This document shows, piece by piece, positions 8,405 through 17,053 of a stretch of 21,682 nt of DNA (positions are counted from its first letter, which is position 1; each line of letters opens with the position of its first letter). Position numbers and translations under genes: made by a program. Under the pieces are notes generated by a model, which saw only the letters and a program-made list of their open reading frames with translations, ran no database searches and was not told where the DNA came from. The stretch lies in assembly GCA_014730295.1 (NCBI GenBank), contig WJIN01000353.1, positions 1-21,682 of the forward strand, given 5' to 3'. This DNA comes from Promethearchaeota archaeon. GTDB lineage: Archaea > Asgardarchaeota > Lokiarchaeia > Sigynarchaeales > SOKP01.

Positions 8405-11060
8405 TATTCCGGCCCTTAGTCAATGGTATGACAGATACCCCTTAAGAATGGAATATAATGGTGATAATCCTCTGTTTGTTGAAGGAAGAAAGCACTTAAA
8501 CAAAAATAGTAAGTCATTTTTAAGTCCTGTTACAAATCTAACCTTAAATACAATCTCTTCAATAAGTGATAACTCTAATCTAATAATTTGTATTCCTTCC
8601 TCTAGACTTAAACCACTCCCAATTATTTCCTATATAACCGCAAAAAATACAGATAAGTCTGTTTTAGTGTTCAATAGATATAAGATTCATCATAAATTAT
8701 ATCACTTACTCAAAAAAGAACGTTTATTCATATGGAATGATATTCCCGCAGGTAAGATATATAAAGGTAATATTAAAATTAACCCCTATACTCCATATGC
8801 CACCAGAAGATTCAAAGATGAACTTAAATCTAAAATTCCAATTTTGAGGGAGCAATTTTTTAATCCTGCACTTCCTAAGGTCTTGTTTAATCGCAAGGGA
8901 AAAATTGAATTTACTGAATCTATATCAGAATTATTTCTTAATGAGGAAAATATTAGTTCAGAAGCAGGAGAAAGCTATTTAGGAATTGGAAATGTTATTT
9001 TTGAAAACCTTGATTCTAATGTTTACAGTGATTACACATTTGACACATTTAAGGAATGGATTAATCATTATATAGATCAAGGATTAAGATTTATTTGTCA
9101 TATTTCAAACCCGCATTATAAATACTTAGAATCACTTAAAACCCATTTTAACGCATATATTTTATATTTTCCGTTTTCTTTTTTAAAAACCAATAAAGAT
9201 TTCCAAGAAAAAAATACATATTATTTTGAGAAAATAAAAGAAAAGGAAGATACTAATCTCTTTTATGTTGTTGATAGTTTAAATTTAGATAATTTAAGTT
9301 TTTATGAAAAAGATGCTGATGAATTTCCTAAAATAAATACATCTCTAAAACAAGGAAATATAGATGAATATTTCAATAGAGGTATGAGATATATTAATGA
9401 GATTAATGAACATATTATAGTGGAAGAATTAAAACCTTTATATTATAAAATAAAACAATTATATTTTAAAATTTATAAGACCTTTTGCCTTCCTTATGAG
9501 TTCAATGTTAGATATTTTGACGACGAGCTCGGATTTCGCTACTTTAATTTAGAATATTTTTTCAAAATTGCTAAAAACGAAATTGAAAATAAATCAAAGG
9601 AATTACAGAAAGAATCTTTAAAAAATATTTTATTATATCTTTATAAAATGATGATTGAACTCTCGCAATGTAAAAGATTTGGAGAGCAAAAATCCTATTC
9701 ACGAATTTCCAAATATTATGCTCTTTTGGATTTTATAGCAAATAATTCAAAAGAAAAAATAGTGATAGCTGTACAACAAGGAGAAAAGAGTATAATATCA
9801 GAAAAACTTTCCCTATTGGATGTAAATGGGAATGTAAAAGTACTTACAATGAATAAATTATCTCGAATCATGGGTAAATTTTCTGAATACTTTTTATTAC
9901 TACCTGGGACATTACTTCCAAGTCAAATTAATATTCTATTTAAGGATTGGAAAAACATACTATATTTTGCATATGAAGGTAAAAATCAGAAATGGATTGA
10001 AGAACAAATTCAATTGATTGAAAAAATTGATATATCTAAAGAGGAAGTCTCTTTAAAATATTTATCAGAGGTATATAAAGAAGTATTTAGCGATAGTAAT
10101 TATAAATTAGAAGAAGATCCAATTTTTAAGAATTTCTTAGAAAAAAAGCAAAAGATTCGAGATGCTGAGCAAAATAGAATTAGTGAAAATGAGAGTTTTA
10201 AAGTTTCTGATTTAAAAAAGAAATCAAATATGTTTGAGGAAGAAGTAATTGCAAGTTCTGGAACAATTGAAGATATGTGTAAAAAAATTATGCTCAAAGA
10301 TATAGATAAATATAAAGATACAATTGAAGAGGAAAAAATCGATTCATTTATAAAAAATCATGAAAGAGAAAGAGAAGAGAAGATAAATGAGGAGAAAGAG
10401 CATTTTGAGTGCGTTATAAATTTAAAAAACATCACAACTGAAGAGAAAACTCAAAAAAATTTGGATGTCGACAGAACCTATATGTATTTCAAGGATATTT
10501 CAGAAATAAATATTAACTATGGTTTTCCTTATTCTCTTAAGAAAGGAGATTACTTGGTTTTATTTGGTGATAATGTAAAGACATCAATTAATGATTTTAT
10601 TCAAGAAACTTTTGGTCTCGAGGATGAATTTGATATTATCGATTATGAATTAATAGATGAGTGGCATAAACGTTTAGCAAATTATTTTTTGAACAATTAT
10701 AGCTATTATAAAGATTTTCATCGTGATTTTATTAAGAATACAGATTCTCAGATTAGTTATAATGAATTTAGGCATTGGATAAAAGGAGAAGTTAACTATA
10801 CTAAGGATCCTATCGATTTATATAACTTGGGAAAATTAATGAATGACCCTTTTTTCATAGATAATTATATCCAAATAAATAGAGAAGGGACTAAAATTCA
10901 AATATATCATCAAAAAATAACTCGAAGAATTAAAAAAATAATAAAAAATATTTTAGATAGAAATATCTCTAGAGAAGATATTTCTTTTGAAGAAAGATTA
11001 TTACTTGAAAAAATTGAAAGATGTATTTATGAAATTTTAGATTTAAACATTCAGAGGTAA
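8397..11060 (+). CDS. DrmE-like accessory DISARM protein (tentative)
   Basis: The protein has about 887 residues with no enzyme motif I recognise. Its start overlaps the drmC stop. GAGGTG at 8384-8389 fits TTG 8397 (or ATT 8394) better than TTG 8391. Features: an early strand LIICIPSSRLKPLPIISYIT; a central LLLPGTLLPSQINILFKDW that looks like a degenerate helicase-type fold; a charged helical stretch (EREREEKINEEKEHFE); and a C-terminal module from about residue 714 (LKKGDYLVLFGDN), then FRHWIKGE, DPIDLYNLGKLM and IYHQKITRRIKKII. The size, the position next to drmABC and the C-terminal module suggest DrmE, the accessory protein of unknown function in class 2 DISARM. This is from memory of the family, not an alignment, so the name is tentative; the gene itself is certain. 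Confidence 0.6.
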   Translation: MGNIPALSQWYDRYPLRMEYNGDNPLFVEGRKHLNKNSKSFLSPVTNLTLNTISSISDNSNLIICIPSSRLKPLPIISYITAKNTDKSVLVFNRYKIHHKLYHLLKKERLFIWNDIPAGKIYKGNIKINPYTPYATRRFKDELKSKIPILREQFFNPALPKVLFNRKGKIEFTESISELFLNEENISSEAGESYLGIGNVIFENLDSNVYSDYTFDTFKEWINHYIDQGLRFICHISNPHYKYLESLKTHFNAYILYFPFSFLKTNKDFQEKNTYYFEKIKEKEDTNLFYVVDSLNLDNLSFYEKDADEFPKINTSLKQGNIDEYFNRGMRYINEINEHIIVEELKPLYYKIKQLYFKIYKTFCLPYEFNVRYFDDELGFRYFNLEYFFKIAKNEIENKSKELQKESLKNILLYLYKMMIELSQCKRFGEQKSYSRISKYYALLDFIANNSKEKIVIAVQQGEKSIISEKLSLLDVNGNVKVLTMNKLSRIMGKFSEYFLLLPGTLLPSQINILFKDWKNILYFAYEGKNQKWIEEQIQLIEKIDISKEEVSLKYLSEVYKEVFSDSNYKLEEDPIFKNFLEKKQKIRDAEQNRISENESFKVSDLKKKSNMFEEEVIASSGTIEDMCKKIMLKDIDKYKDTIEEEKIDSFIKNHEREREEKINEEKEHFECVINLKNITTEEKTQKNLDVDRTYMYFKDISEININYGFPYSLKKGDYLVLFGDNVKTSINDFIQETFGLEDEFDIIDYELIDEWHKRLANYFLNNYSYYKDFHRDFIKNTDSQISYNEFRHWIKGEVNYTKDPIDLYNLGKLMNDPFFIDNYIQINREGTKIQIYHQKITRRIKKIIKNILDRNISREDISFEERLLLEKIERCIYEILDLNIQR

Positions 11061-11068
11061 TTTAAAAA

Positions 11069-12502
11069 TTGAATAAAAAAATCCTGTTGGTTGAACCTGA
11101 ATTTCCAAAACCTTCAAAAAGTAAAAATCATCAGAATTTTATGCCAATTGGTTTGTTAAAATTAGCAGCTTACCATAGAAAAAAGAGGGATGCGATATGT
11201 TTAGTTGAGGGAAATCATAAAAAAAATGAAATTGCGTTTGAAGATCCAGATGGTACAATTTTTGACTCTTGTGAACCAAATGAAATTTTAATTACATCCT
11301 ATTTTACATACTGGTCAAAATATGTGAAGGAATCAGTTTCCCATTATAAAAAATTATATCCTAAAGCAAAAATTATTGTTGGAGGAATATATCCTTCTTT
11401 AATGCCAGAACATTGCAAAAGGTATACTAAATGTGACGAAGTATATATTGGAGTCCATGAAGAAGCTGAAAAATGCACTCCTGCATTTGATTATTTAGAA
11501 GAAAATTTTGGGGAAAAAAATTATCAAATAATTCATACTACTCGAGGATGTATAAGAAGATGTAAATTCTGTGGAGTTTATCGAATAGAACCAAAGTTTA
11601 CGTATAAAAAATCTATAAAGAAAGAAATAAAAAGGAAGAGAATTATATTTTATGATAATAATTTACTTGCAAATCCTCATATAGAGGATATACTCACAGA
11701 ATTGGCATATTTGAAATTTAAAGATAAAATTAAATGGTGCGAGGCTCAAAGTGGAATTGATGGAAGGATTTTAGAGAATATCCCAGATATAGCTTTTCTC
11801 TTGAAAAAAGCTGGGTTTAAGGATATCAGGTTTAGTTGGGATGGTCCATTTAAAAACGCTTATCATATAAAAAAACAACTTGATATTCTCAAAGACGCTG
11901 GTTTTAATATAAGGGAAAATGTTTTTGTGTTCATGATTTATAATTGGGATATTCCCTTTGAAGAGATGGAAAGAAAAAGGATTAAATGTTGGGAGTGGAA
12001 AGTACAAATATCTGATTGCAGATTTCGCCCATTAGATCAGACATTTGATGAATATTCAGGTCAAAAATTCCGTAAAGGACAGACAAGTAAAGATTATTAC
12101 ATCCATCAAAAAGCAGGTTGGACAGATAAAAAAATACGGAAATTTAGAAAAGAGATACGCAGACAAAATATATGTGTTAGATTAAATATTCAATTTTACA
12201 CAAACGAAATAGAAAGAAAAAGATTGAATAAATATGTAGTTGAAGAATTGGTAAATATGGCTAGAACTTATTCTAAAGACGAATTAATACCTATTTTAAA
12301 TTCCTTGAAAATTCCCTATTGGTTTCCTGAAGATTATGATGGTAATAATTTACATAAAAAAATTAACGTTATTTATAATGAATTTGAAAAACAAACAAAT
12401 GAAGAACCTCTTAATAGATTTGGTGGGTATTCGTCGAAATTTATTAGATGGAGAAATAAGATACATAGAAGGGTTTTTAATGAATTAGGTTTTCTGCAAT
12501 AA
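11069..12502 (+). CDS. B12-binding-type radical SAM enzyme
   Basis: The product has 477 residues from TTG 11069; GAGG at 11054-11057 is inside the end of the preceding gene, so it is the fifth gene of the DISARM operon. Residues 1-120 look like the Rossmann-type cobalamin-binding domain that precedes the radical SAM core in this family (KKILLVEPEF, AKIIVGGIYPSLMPEH), but the DxHxxG cobalamin ligand motif is not visible. The radical SAM [4Fe-4S] motif is intact: C161IRRC165KFC168. A barrel follows (FYDNNLLANPH, WCEAQSGIDGR, DIRFSWDG). Enzymes of this type methylate or otherwise modify unactivated carbons. The substrate cannot be read from the sequence. Its presence at the end of a DISARM operon, where a DNA methylase would be expected, is unusual. 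It could also be a passenger gene. Confidence 0.82.
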   Translation: MNKKILLVEPEFPKPSKSKNHQNFMPIGLLKLAAYHRKKRDAICLVEGNHKKNEIAFEDPDGTIFDSCEPNEILITSYFTYWSKYVKESVSHYKKLYPKAKIIVGGIYPSLMPEHCKRYTKCDEVYIGVHEEAEKCTPAFDYLEENFGEKNYQIIHTTRGCIRRCKFCGVYRIEPKFTYKKSIKKEIKRKRIIFYDNNLLANPHIEDILTELAYLKFKDKIKWCEAQSGIDGRILENIPDIAFLLKKAGFKDIRFSWDGPFKNAYHIKKQLDILKDAGFNIRENVFVFMIYNWDIPFEEMERKRIKCWEWKVQISDCRFRPLDQTFDEYSGQKFRKGQTSKDYYIHQKAGWTDKKIRKFRKEIRRQNICVRLNIQFYTNEIERKRLNKYVVEELVNMARTYSKDELIPILNSLKIPYWFPEDYDGNNLHKKINVIYNEFEKQTNEEPLNRFGGYSSKFIRWRNKIHRRVFNELGFLQ

Positions 12503-12521
12503 TTGATCAAATGGGAAATTT

Positions 12522-12665
12522 TTAATTATCTTCTTCCCTTAATTCAAAAAACAATTTAACATCTTCCTCTTTTTGGAAAGATTTTTTTATATTAGATAAA
12601 TTATCCCGTGTAATATCTTATATAAGAATTAAATCCTTCAAATTTGGCACTTTTTCAATAATAAT
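12522..12665 (-). pseudogene. Short C-terminal gene remnant with an internal stop
   Basis: The minus-strand frame between two stops reads IEKVPNLKDLILI, TAA (12620-12618), then DITRDNLSNIKKSFQKEEDV and ends LFFELREEDN before a natural stop at 12524-12522. The amphipathic, protein-like character on both sides of one stop suggests the tail of a gene that was cut off and then mutated. No family is recognised, and AT-rich DNA can give such stretches by chance. Confidence 0.3.
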
Positions 12666-12714
12666 TTAGGTTAAAGAAATTAATAAATGTAATAATTGAG
12701 AAGATAGAATATAG

Positions 12715-12732
12715 TGAAGTTAAAGAACTTCA
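12715..12732. other. Hairpin, 7-bp stem
   Basis: TGAAGTT, loop AAAG, AACTTCA, followed by TTTTA. It lies 212 bases past the radical-SAM stop, which is far for a terminator, but it is the clearest stem in this spacer. Confidence 0.3.
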
Positions 12733-13039
12733 TTTTACTAAGAAATCAATTTTGGAGATTTTATAAGGATCATTCTTTTTATTTAAATAAAAATTTGCTT
12801 TGTAAAAAACACAATTATTATAGTCTTAACTAGCACTAAGGCAGAATCTGAGTATTTTATTACATTTTTAATAGAAAATCATTTAATATATTAAATTGAT
12901 TAGAAGATTAAACAATTTAATGAAAAGAAAATTGAAAAGACGAGAAAGAAATTACATAGAAAGGAGATAGGTATTGATAATTTCTTAGAAAAATAATATT
13001 ATAATTATTAACTTATAATAAAGAATTTAAAATAAAAAA

Positions 13040-13726
13040 ATGAAACCATCCATATGGTTAAATGAGGATAAAAAATTTTATAATTTAGAAAAAAGTATAA
13101 CAATTCCAAATGAGTCTCTAAAAGATGTTCCTTGTATTGACCTAAATTATATTCAAGATTTTGAAAAGATTTCAACAGAAGGAGGTTGTTATTGGATTGT
13201 GACGAATGAACCGATAAAACATACATTTCATAGAAATCCGTTACCACAAAAAATAAATGAACATGATATTATTTATAATGGAATTGCAAAGGATAATGTT
13301 CAAGAAAGGATTAAGCGCCATTTATTAATTCAAGAAGAAGATCCGGGTTGGTCGGCAATGAGCATCGATCTTTTGATGGAAAAACATAAAGCTTATCATA
13401 GACAAAAAGCTATGGATATCAAAGATAGAACTAGAGTACCCTACTTAATAAAAGAGAATAAATTAATCCCAATTAGGTCTGTTGAATTATTAATGGAACT
13501 TAATTTATCGGAAACGGAGAAGAATTATATTCTAAAAAATAAAAAATATAAGAGATTTCATTTTGTAAATGGTATAAATGTCTTTCATGAAAAGCATTCT
13601 CCCTACAATTATTGGGTTTATTTTATTTCTGGTCTCAAATCAACCAGTTATTTGGAATTTATCGAAAAAGAATGGAGAAAAAGATATGGATTACCAAAAT
13701 TATGCTCCTATATGTCGGGAAGATAA
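13040..13726 (+). CDS. GIY-YIG-like putative nuclease
   Basis: The product has 228 residues from ATG 13040, with no SD site, so it may be leaderless. Residues 48-96 match the layout of a GIY-YIG fold: GGCYWIVTN (for GIY, at 49-53), about 25 residues on IIYNGIA (for YIG, 77-83), then the helix DNVQERIKRHLL with arginines at 90 and 93. Later comes RVPYLI, and the C-terminal HFVNGINVFHEKHS and EFIEKEWRKRYGLP could supply the catalytic Glu and Asn of the family. GIY-YIG nucleases cut DNA with one metal ion and are common in restriction and mobile-element proteins. It stands alone between the DISARM operon and the NucS-type pseudogene, on the same strand, which suggests a defence role. The fold call is by motif spacing only. 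Confidence 0.6.
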   Translation: MKPSIWLNEDKKFYNLEKSITIPNESLKDVPCIDLNYIQDFEKISTEGGCYWIVTNEPIKHTFHRNPLPQKINEHDIIYNGIAKDNVQERIKRHLLIQEEDPGWSAMSIDLLMEKHKAYHRQKAMDIKDRTRVPYLIKENKLIPIRSVELLMELNLSETEKNYILKNKKYKRFHFVNGINVFHEKHSPYNYWVYFISGLKSTSYLEFIEKEWRKRYGLPKLCSYMSGR

Positions 13727-13812
13727 GAACTTTTTCATTTAACTACTTAGTCAATATACTTTAATTGTAAATTCATTAAAATAAATAACAAATTAATATC
13801 AGACTCCTAAGA

Positions 13813-13821
13813 TTTAAATAT
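13813..13821 (+). promoter_or_regulatory. TATA-like box upstream of the NucS-type gene
   Basis: TTTAAATAT, identical to the box at 2234-2242 before drmA and at almost the same distance from its gene start (13890). The SD site GGAG follows at 13876-13879. The agreement of sequence and spacing is the evidence. Confidence 0.35.
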
Positions 13822-13889
13822 CTCATGTTTCATTTAAAATATAACCAAATTCGACATGAATAAAACTTAAAAAAAGGAGATGGTAAGAT

Positions 13890-14849
13890 ATTACAAATTA
13901 TTGGGTAATACTTCCCTACAATTCTAAAAAGCCAAATGATTTTGAAGATGCATGGAGTTATGATATAAAGAATAATACTATAGCAATTGGTTGGACAGAA
14001 ATGGGAGATGTTTCTAAATTATCTAAAAAGCAATTAAGAAAAAGGTTTAAAAATATTTACACTAATAAAGGTGAAAATTGGATAAAGACAAATCTAACAA
14101 GAGATACAAATGTATTATGGAAATTTTATCATGAAATAAAACCTGGCGACATTTTTATTGCCAGAAAGGGAAGAAAAGAACTAATAGGTATTGGAACTGT
14201 TATAGAAGATGCATATTATAGCGAGGAAGAGGGTGCAAAAAGAACTCCAAATGCTGAATCAGTCTATAATAATTTTATCAAAGTACAATGGGAGCCTAAA
14301 GCGATCAATTACGAAAATATTGTTTTTGGATTTTCCACTCTTTATCCTATTGATCTGGAGAAGTTTAGCAGATTAACTCAAATCCAGGAAGAACAAGAAA
14401 TTGATGATGAAAGTATAATATCATCAGCAACACAAGCGTTTGCATTGGAGAAATATTTAGAACATTTTTTAGTAAAAAATTTTAAAACAATTAAGGCGTT
14501 TGAATAGTTAATATTATGGGAAGATGAGGATGGAAATATTGGTCAACAATTTTCTCTTTTAGACGATGAAGGGGAGGAAATAGGAAGAATAGATCTCCTC
14601 GCTAAAGATAAAGCTAAAAACACTTATGTAGTAATTGAATTGAAAAAAGGTAGGAGTTCTGATAAGGTTGTGTGCCAAACATTAAGATATATGGGATGAG
14701 TTCAAGAATATTTAATCGAAGATGATGAAACTGTTGAAGGATTAATTATTTGTAAAGAAAAAGATAAAAAACTTGAATATGCTCTTAAACAAATAGATAA
14801 TATTAACATAAAACTTTATGAAATAAATTTTCAATTAATTGATGGATAA
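13890..14849 (+). pseudogene. EVE/PUA-like domain fused to NucS-type (DUF91) endonuclease, two in-frame stops
   Basis: One frame of 320 codons reads as a complete two-domain protein apart from nonsense codons. The N-domain starts before the first ATG (14001): after GGAG at 13876 and the codon ATT 13890 it reads TNYWVILPYNSKKPNDFEDA, then IAIGWTEMGDVSKLS and YHEIKPGDIFIARKG, an EVE/PUA-like fold thought to sense modified bases. The C-domain has IGRIDLLAKD and TYVVIELKKGRSSDK, the PD-(D/E)xK site of NucS/DUF91 nucleases, then LRYMG and VQEYLIEDD. TAG 14505-14507 splits the domains, and TGA 14697-14699 replaces the Trp expected in RYMGW. No frameshift is present. TAG and TGA are genuine stops of neighbouring genes, so the code is standard. 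The gene is recently inactivated, or survives as a 205-residue N-domain (13890-14507). Confidence 0.8.
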
Positions 14850-14881
14850 ATTTCTAATAATAATAATAATAGGTCTAATTA

Positions 14882-17044
14882 ATGGTAAAAACAAATATAT
14901 TCCTGTCTAAATCCAAAATTCCTAATAATATTCAAACATACAGAATAAGAACTTCTTTACTAAATGTAGAATTCAATGAACTTGAAAATCATATGTTTAA
15001 TAATGGATGGTTTTGTTTCCGTCAGAAGGATTATGTTATCTTTTTAAGAATTTCAGCTACAAATTATGAAAATGTTCCAATTCCTGCAGAATGGATAGAT
15101 GATAATATAGAACCTTTCAGTTGGGAGGTTATTGATATCGATGACATAAATAAATTTAAAATTTGTTTTAACGCCGCTTTTCGTAATGTTGTTAGAAAAA
15201 TGAATAGTAATTTGCATGTGAGTAGAAGAAAGCCAATCATTAAAGAAAATTATTCCAACGAACTTTTTGGGGAAATCGAGAGCGCTGAAGGTTTTTTTTA
15301 CCAACCATGTTTGATAGAGAAACGATTGGGAATGATTTTTCATTATCGAATTTTCTTTCCAAGGGGAACTCTAATGAATCAAGAATTACTAACTAAAACT
15401 CAATTAAAGCCAAACAACTATTTTTCAAAGTTAAATCAATTTATTAATAAATATTTGAAAAAACAATTTTTATTTTTTATTGGTGAACATAAATTTGCAT
15501 TTAATCTAACCCACACTCTTGTTCGAGATGATATTGATTTATTCGAGGTTTCACTTTCGGATGAAGATGAAATTCTAACAGAGTCTTCAGAATCAGGAAG
15601 TGAAATATCAAATGATAATACCTTAGAAGAAGAAGTTGATGATGTCATCGAAATAGATCTTAGTAGTCTAAAGATTTATTCAAATTTTGAAAATCCTATT
15701 AATATTTTACCAAATAATATAGTTGTTGGGAGAGATCAAACTAGTAATTGGCGCAAAAACGAGCCATTGACACCAATCTGGCAATATCTTAGAGATTTTG
15801 GACCTTATCAAAATCTAGATTTAAAGAAACTGTGGATGATACCTATATATGATGATTCGAATTTAGACTTTCGCGATAATATAAGTAATATCTGTGAAGA
15901 CTTAAAAAATAGAGGTAGACATTATAGAAATCCTGGTTTTCAAGATTGGTTGCGAAATATTGAGGTCATAACTACTGATCCAATCCCTATAAACATTAAT
16001 AGTGATATTGATACTTGGTTAACACAAGTTATTCAAGATCAAAAAAATAGAGATAGCGATTTTCCAGAAAAATACCGTAAGAATTTTCCCTTTCAAGCTA
16101 TTTTAATTATACAAATGCCTTATACAAATCAATATTATGAGATAAAAAAAGTTTTAAGTAATCGGGGAATACCTTGTCAAATTATTACTCAAGTAGATAT
16201 TAATAATAGAAATTATGCTTATTATCGATGGAATTTATTAACCTCAATTTATGCTAAACTTGGGGGAACTATTTGGACTATAAAAGCTAAAAATCCAGGA
16301 AGATTAAATGATATTAATCTTATTTTAGGATTTAGATTTAAAAGAGTTCCTGGGGGTGATTTTATAACGGCTATTGCAACAGTTATTACAGGTTCTGGAG
16401 AATTCATTGGGTATTATGCCGAAAAATTTGACATTTCACAATTTCGAACTACTGGTATGAAATTAACGGAGGATCAAATAAATAAAATCCTATCTAATTT
16501 ACATATCCAATTTCTTTCTAATATTCATGATCCTTCAATTCTCATAACTCGTCTTGGACCTATGCCTTCTGAAGAACGTGAATTATTTATAGATTATTTT
16601 AATAAATTAAATATATCAAATTATGCGATATGCACATTTTCTAGAGATTTATTAAGATTATCAACGATTTCAGAGGATTTTCTTCCTTTGGGAACATTTA
16701 TTGCCCATGACAGAAATAAAGGAACAATCATTCCAATTGGAAATCTTCGATATAAAACAGGGAGAAAGATTATAAGTCTATCTAGAAGGTTATCTTCTAT
16801 TCCAACATGTTACTATTTAGAGTTAGAAGTAAATGAAGGTATATATATTAATGATGAAGATCATAATCCTATTGAAAGTCTAGCCCATGATATAATAAAT
16901 TTATGTTGGTTAAATTGGCAAAATGTATTTTTTCCCATAGCTGGAATGCCCGTCACATTAAATTATGCGGAGAAAATAGCGAATTATTTATCTCATGGTG
17001 TAATTGCCCGTGGTGAATTACATGATACTTTATGGTTCATTTAG
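14882..17044 (+). CDS. Long prokaryotic Argonaute (MID-PIWI), apparently catalytically inactive
   Basis: The product has 720 residues from ATG 14882; 33 bases separate it from the NucS-type pseudogene. The N-terminal half holds an N-domain-like region and an acidic insert at about residues 228-262 (SSESGSEISND, EEEVDDVIEID) where a PAZ domain would lie, so PAZ is short or absent. A linker FGPYQNLDLKKL follows. The MID domain has Y419EIK422 and IPCQ433 and leads to NLLTSIYAK459LGGTIW, matching the Y-K-Q-K pocket that binds a guide 5' phosphate. In PIWI the first catalytic Asp (GxD) is replaced: LILG483FR485F. The later strand YAICTFSRD has no clear Asp either. The C-terminus (LNWQNVFFPIAGMPVTLNYA) is typical. 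Such inactive long Argonautes bind guides and targets and rely on a partner effector, here the next gene. Confidence 0.8.
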   Translation: MVKTNIFLSKSKIPNNIQTYRIRTSLLNVEFNELENHMFNNGWFCFRQKDYVIFLRISATNYENVPIPAEWIDDNIEPFSWEVIDIDDINKFKICFNAAFRNVVRKMNSNLHVSRRKPIIKENYSNELFGEIESAEGFFYQPCLIEKRLGMIFHYRIFFPRGTLMNQELLTKTQLKPNNYFSKLNQFINKYLKKQFLFFIGEHKFAFNLTHTLVRDDIDLFEVSLSDEDEILTESSESGSEISNDNTLEEEVDDVIEIDLSSLKIYSNFENPINILPNNIVVGRDQTSNWRKNEPLTPIWQYLRDFGPYQNLDLKKLWMIPIYDDSNLDFRDNISNICEDLKNRGRHYRNPGFQDWLRNIEVITTDPIPININSDIDTWLTQVIQDQKNRDSDFPEKYRKNFPFQAILIIQMPYTNQYYEIKKVLSNRGIPCQIITQVDINNRNYAYYRWNLLTSIYAKLGGTIWTIKAKNPGRLNDINLILGFRFKRVPGGDFITAIATVITGSGEFIGYYAEKFDISQFRTTGMKLTEDQINKILSNLHIQFLSNIHDPSILITRLGPMPSEERELFIDYFNKLNISNYAICTFSRDLLRLSTISEDFLPLGTFIAHDRNKGTIIPIGNLRYKTGRKIISLSRRLSSIPTCYYLELEVNEGIYINDEDHNPIESLAHDIINLCWLNWQNVFFPIAGMPVTLNYAEKIANYLSHGVIARGELHDTLWFI

Positions 17045-17053
17045 GGTGATTTT

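Larger units (their letters stand above)
12503..13039 (+). other. Gene-free stretch with decayed coding remnants
   Basis: No intact gene is seen. The minus strand at 12665-12522 reads like the end of a lost protein (KVPNLKDLILI, stop, then DITRDNLSNIKKSF and VKLFFELREEDN). The plus strand near 12679-12765 gives a short open stretch (EKIEYSEVKELHF) that ends at TAA. A hairpin, TGAAGTT-AAAG-AACTTCA, lies at 12715-12732 with a T-rich 3' side. The rest is AT-rich sequence with no visible signal. Confidence 0.5.

Noticed and set aside
737..12808. TTGCTTTGTAAAAA at 737 and 12794, similar at 21286
   Set aside because: Short AT-rich words of this size can recur by chance, and their contexts are not alike.
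14505..14699. TAG or TGA recoding (pyrrolysine, selenocysteine or altered code) in the NucS-type gene
   Set aside because: TAG ends drmB and the Argonaute and TGA ends the partner nuclease, so both act as stops here; no SECIS-like structure or Pyl context was noticed.
14856..14875. TAA triplet run before the Argonaute
   Set aside because: A short microsatellite in AT-rich DNA; no link to control could be shown.
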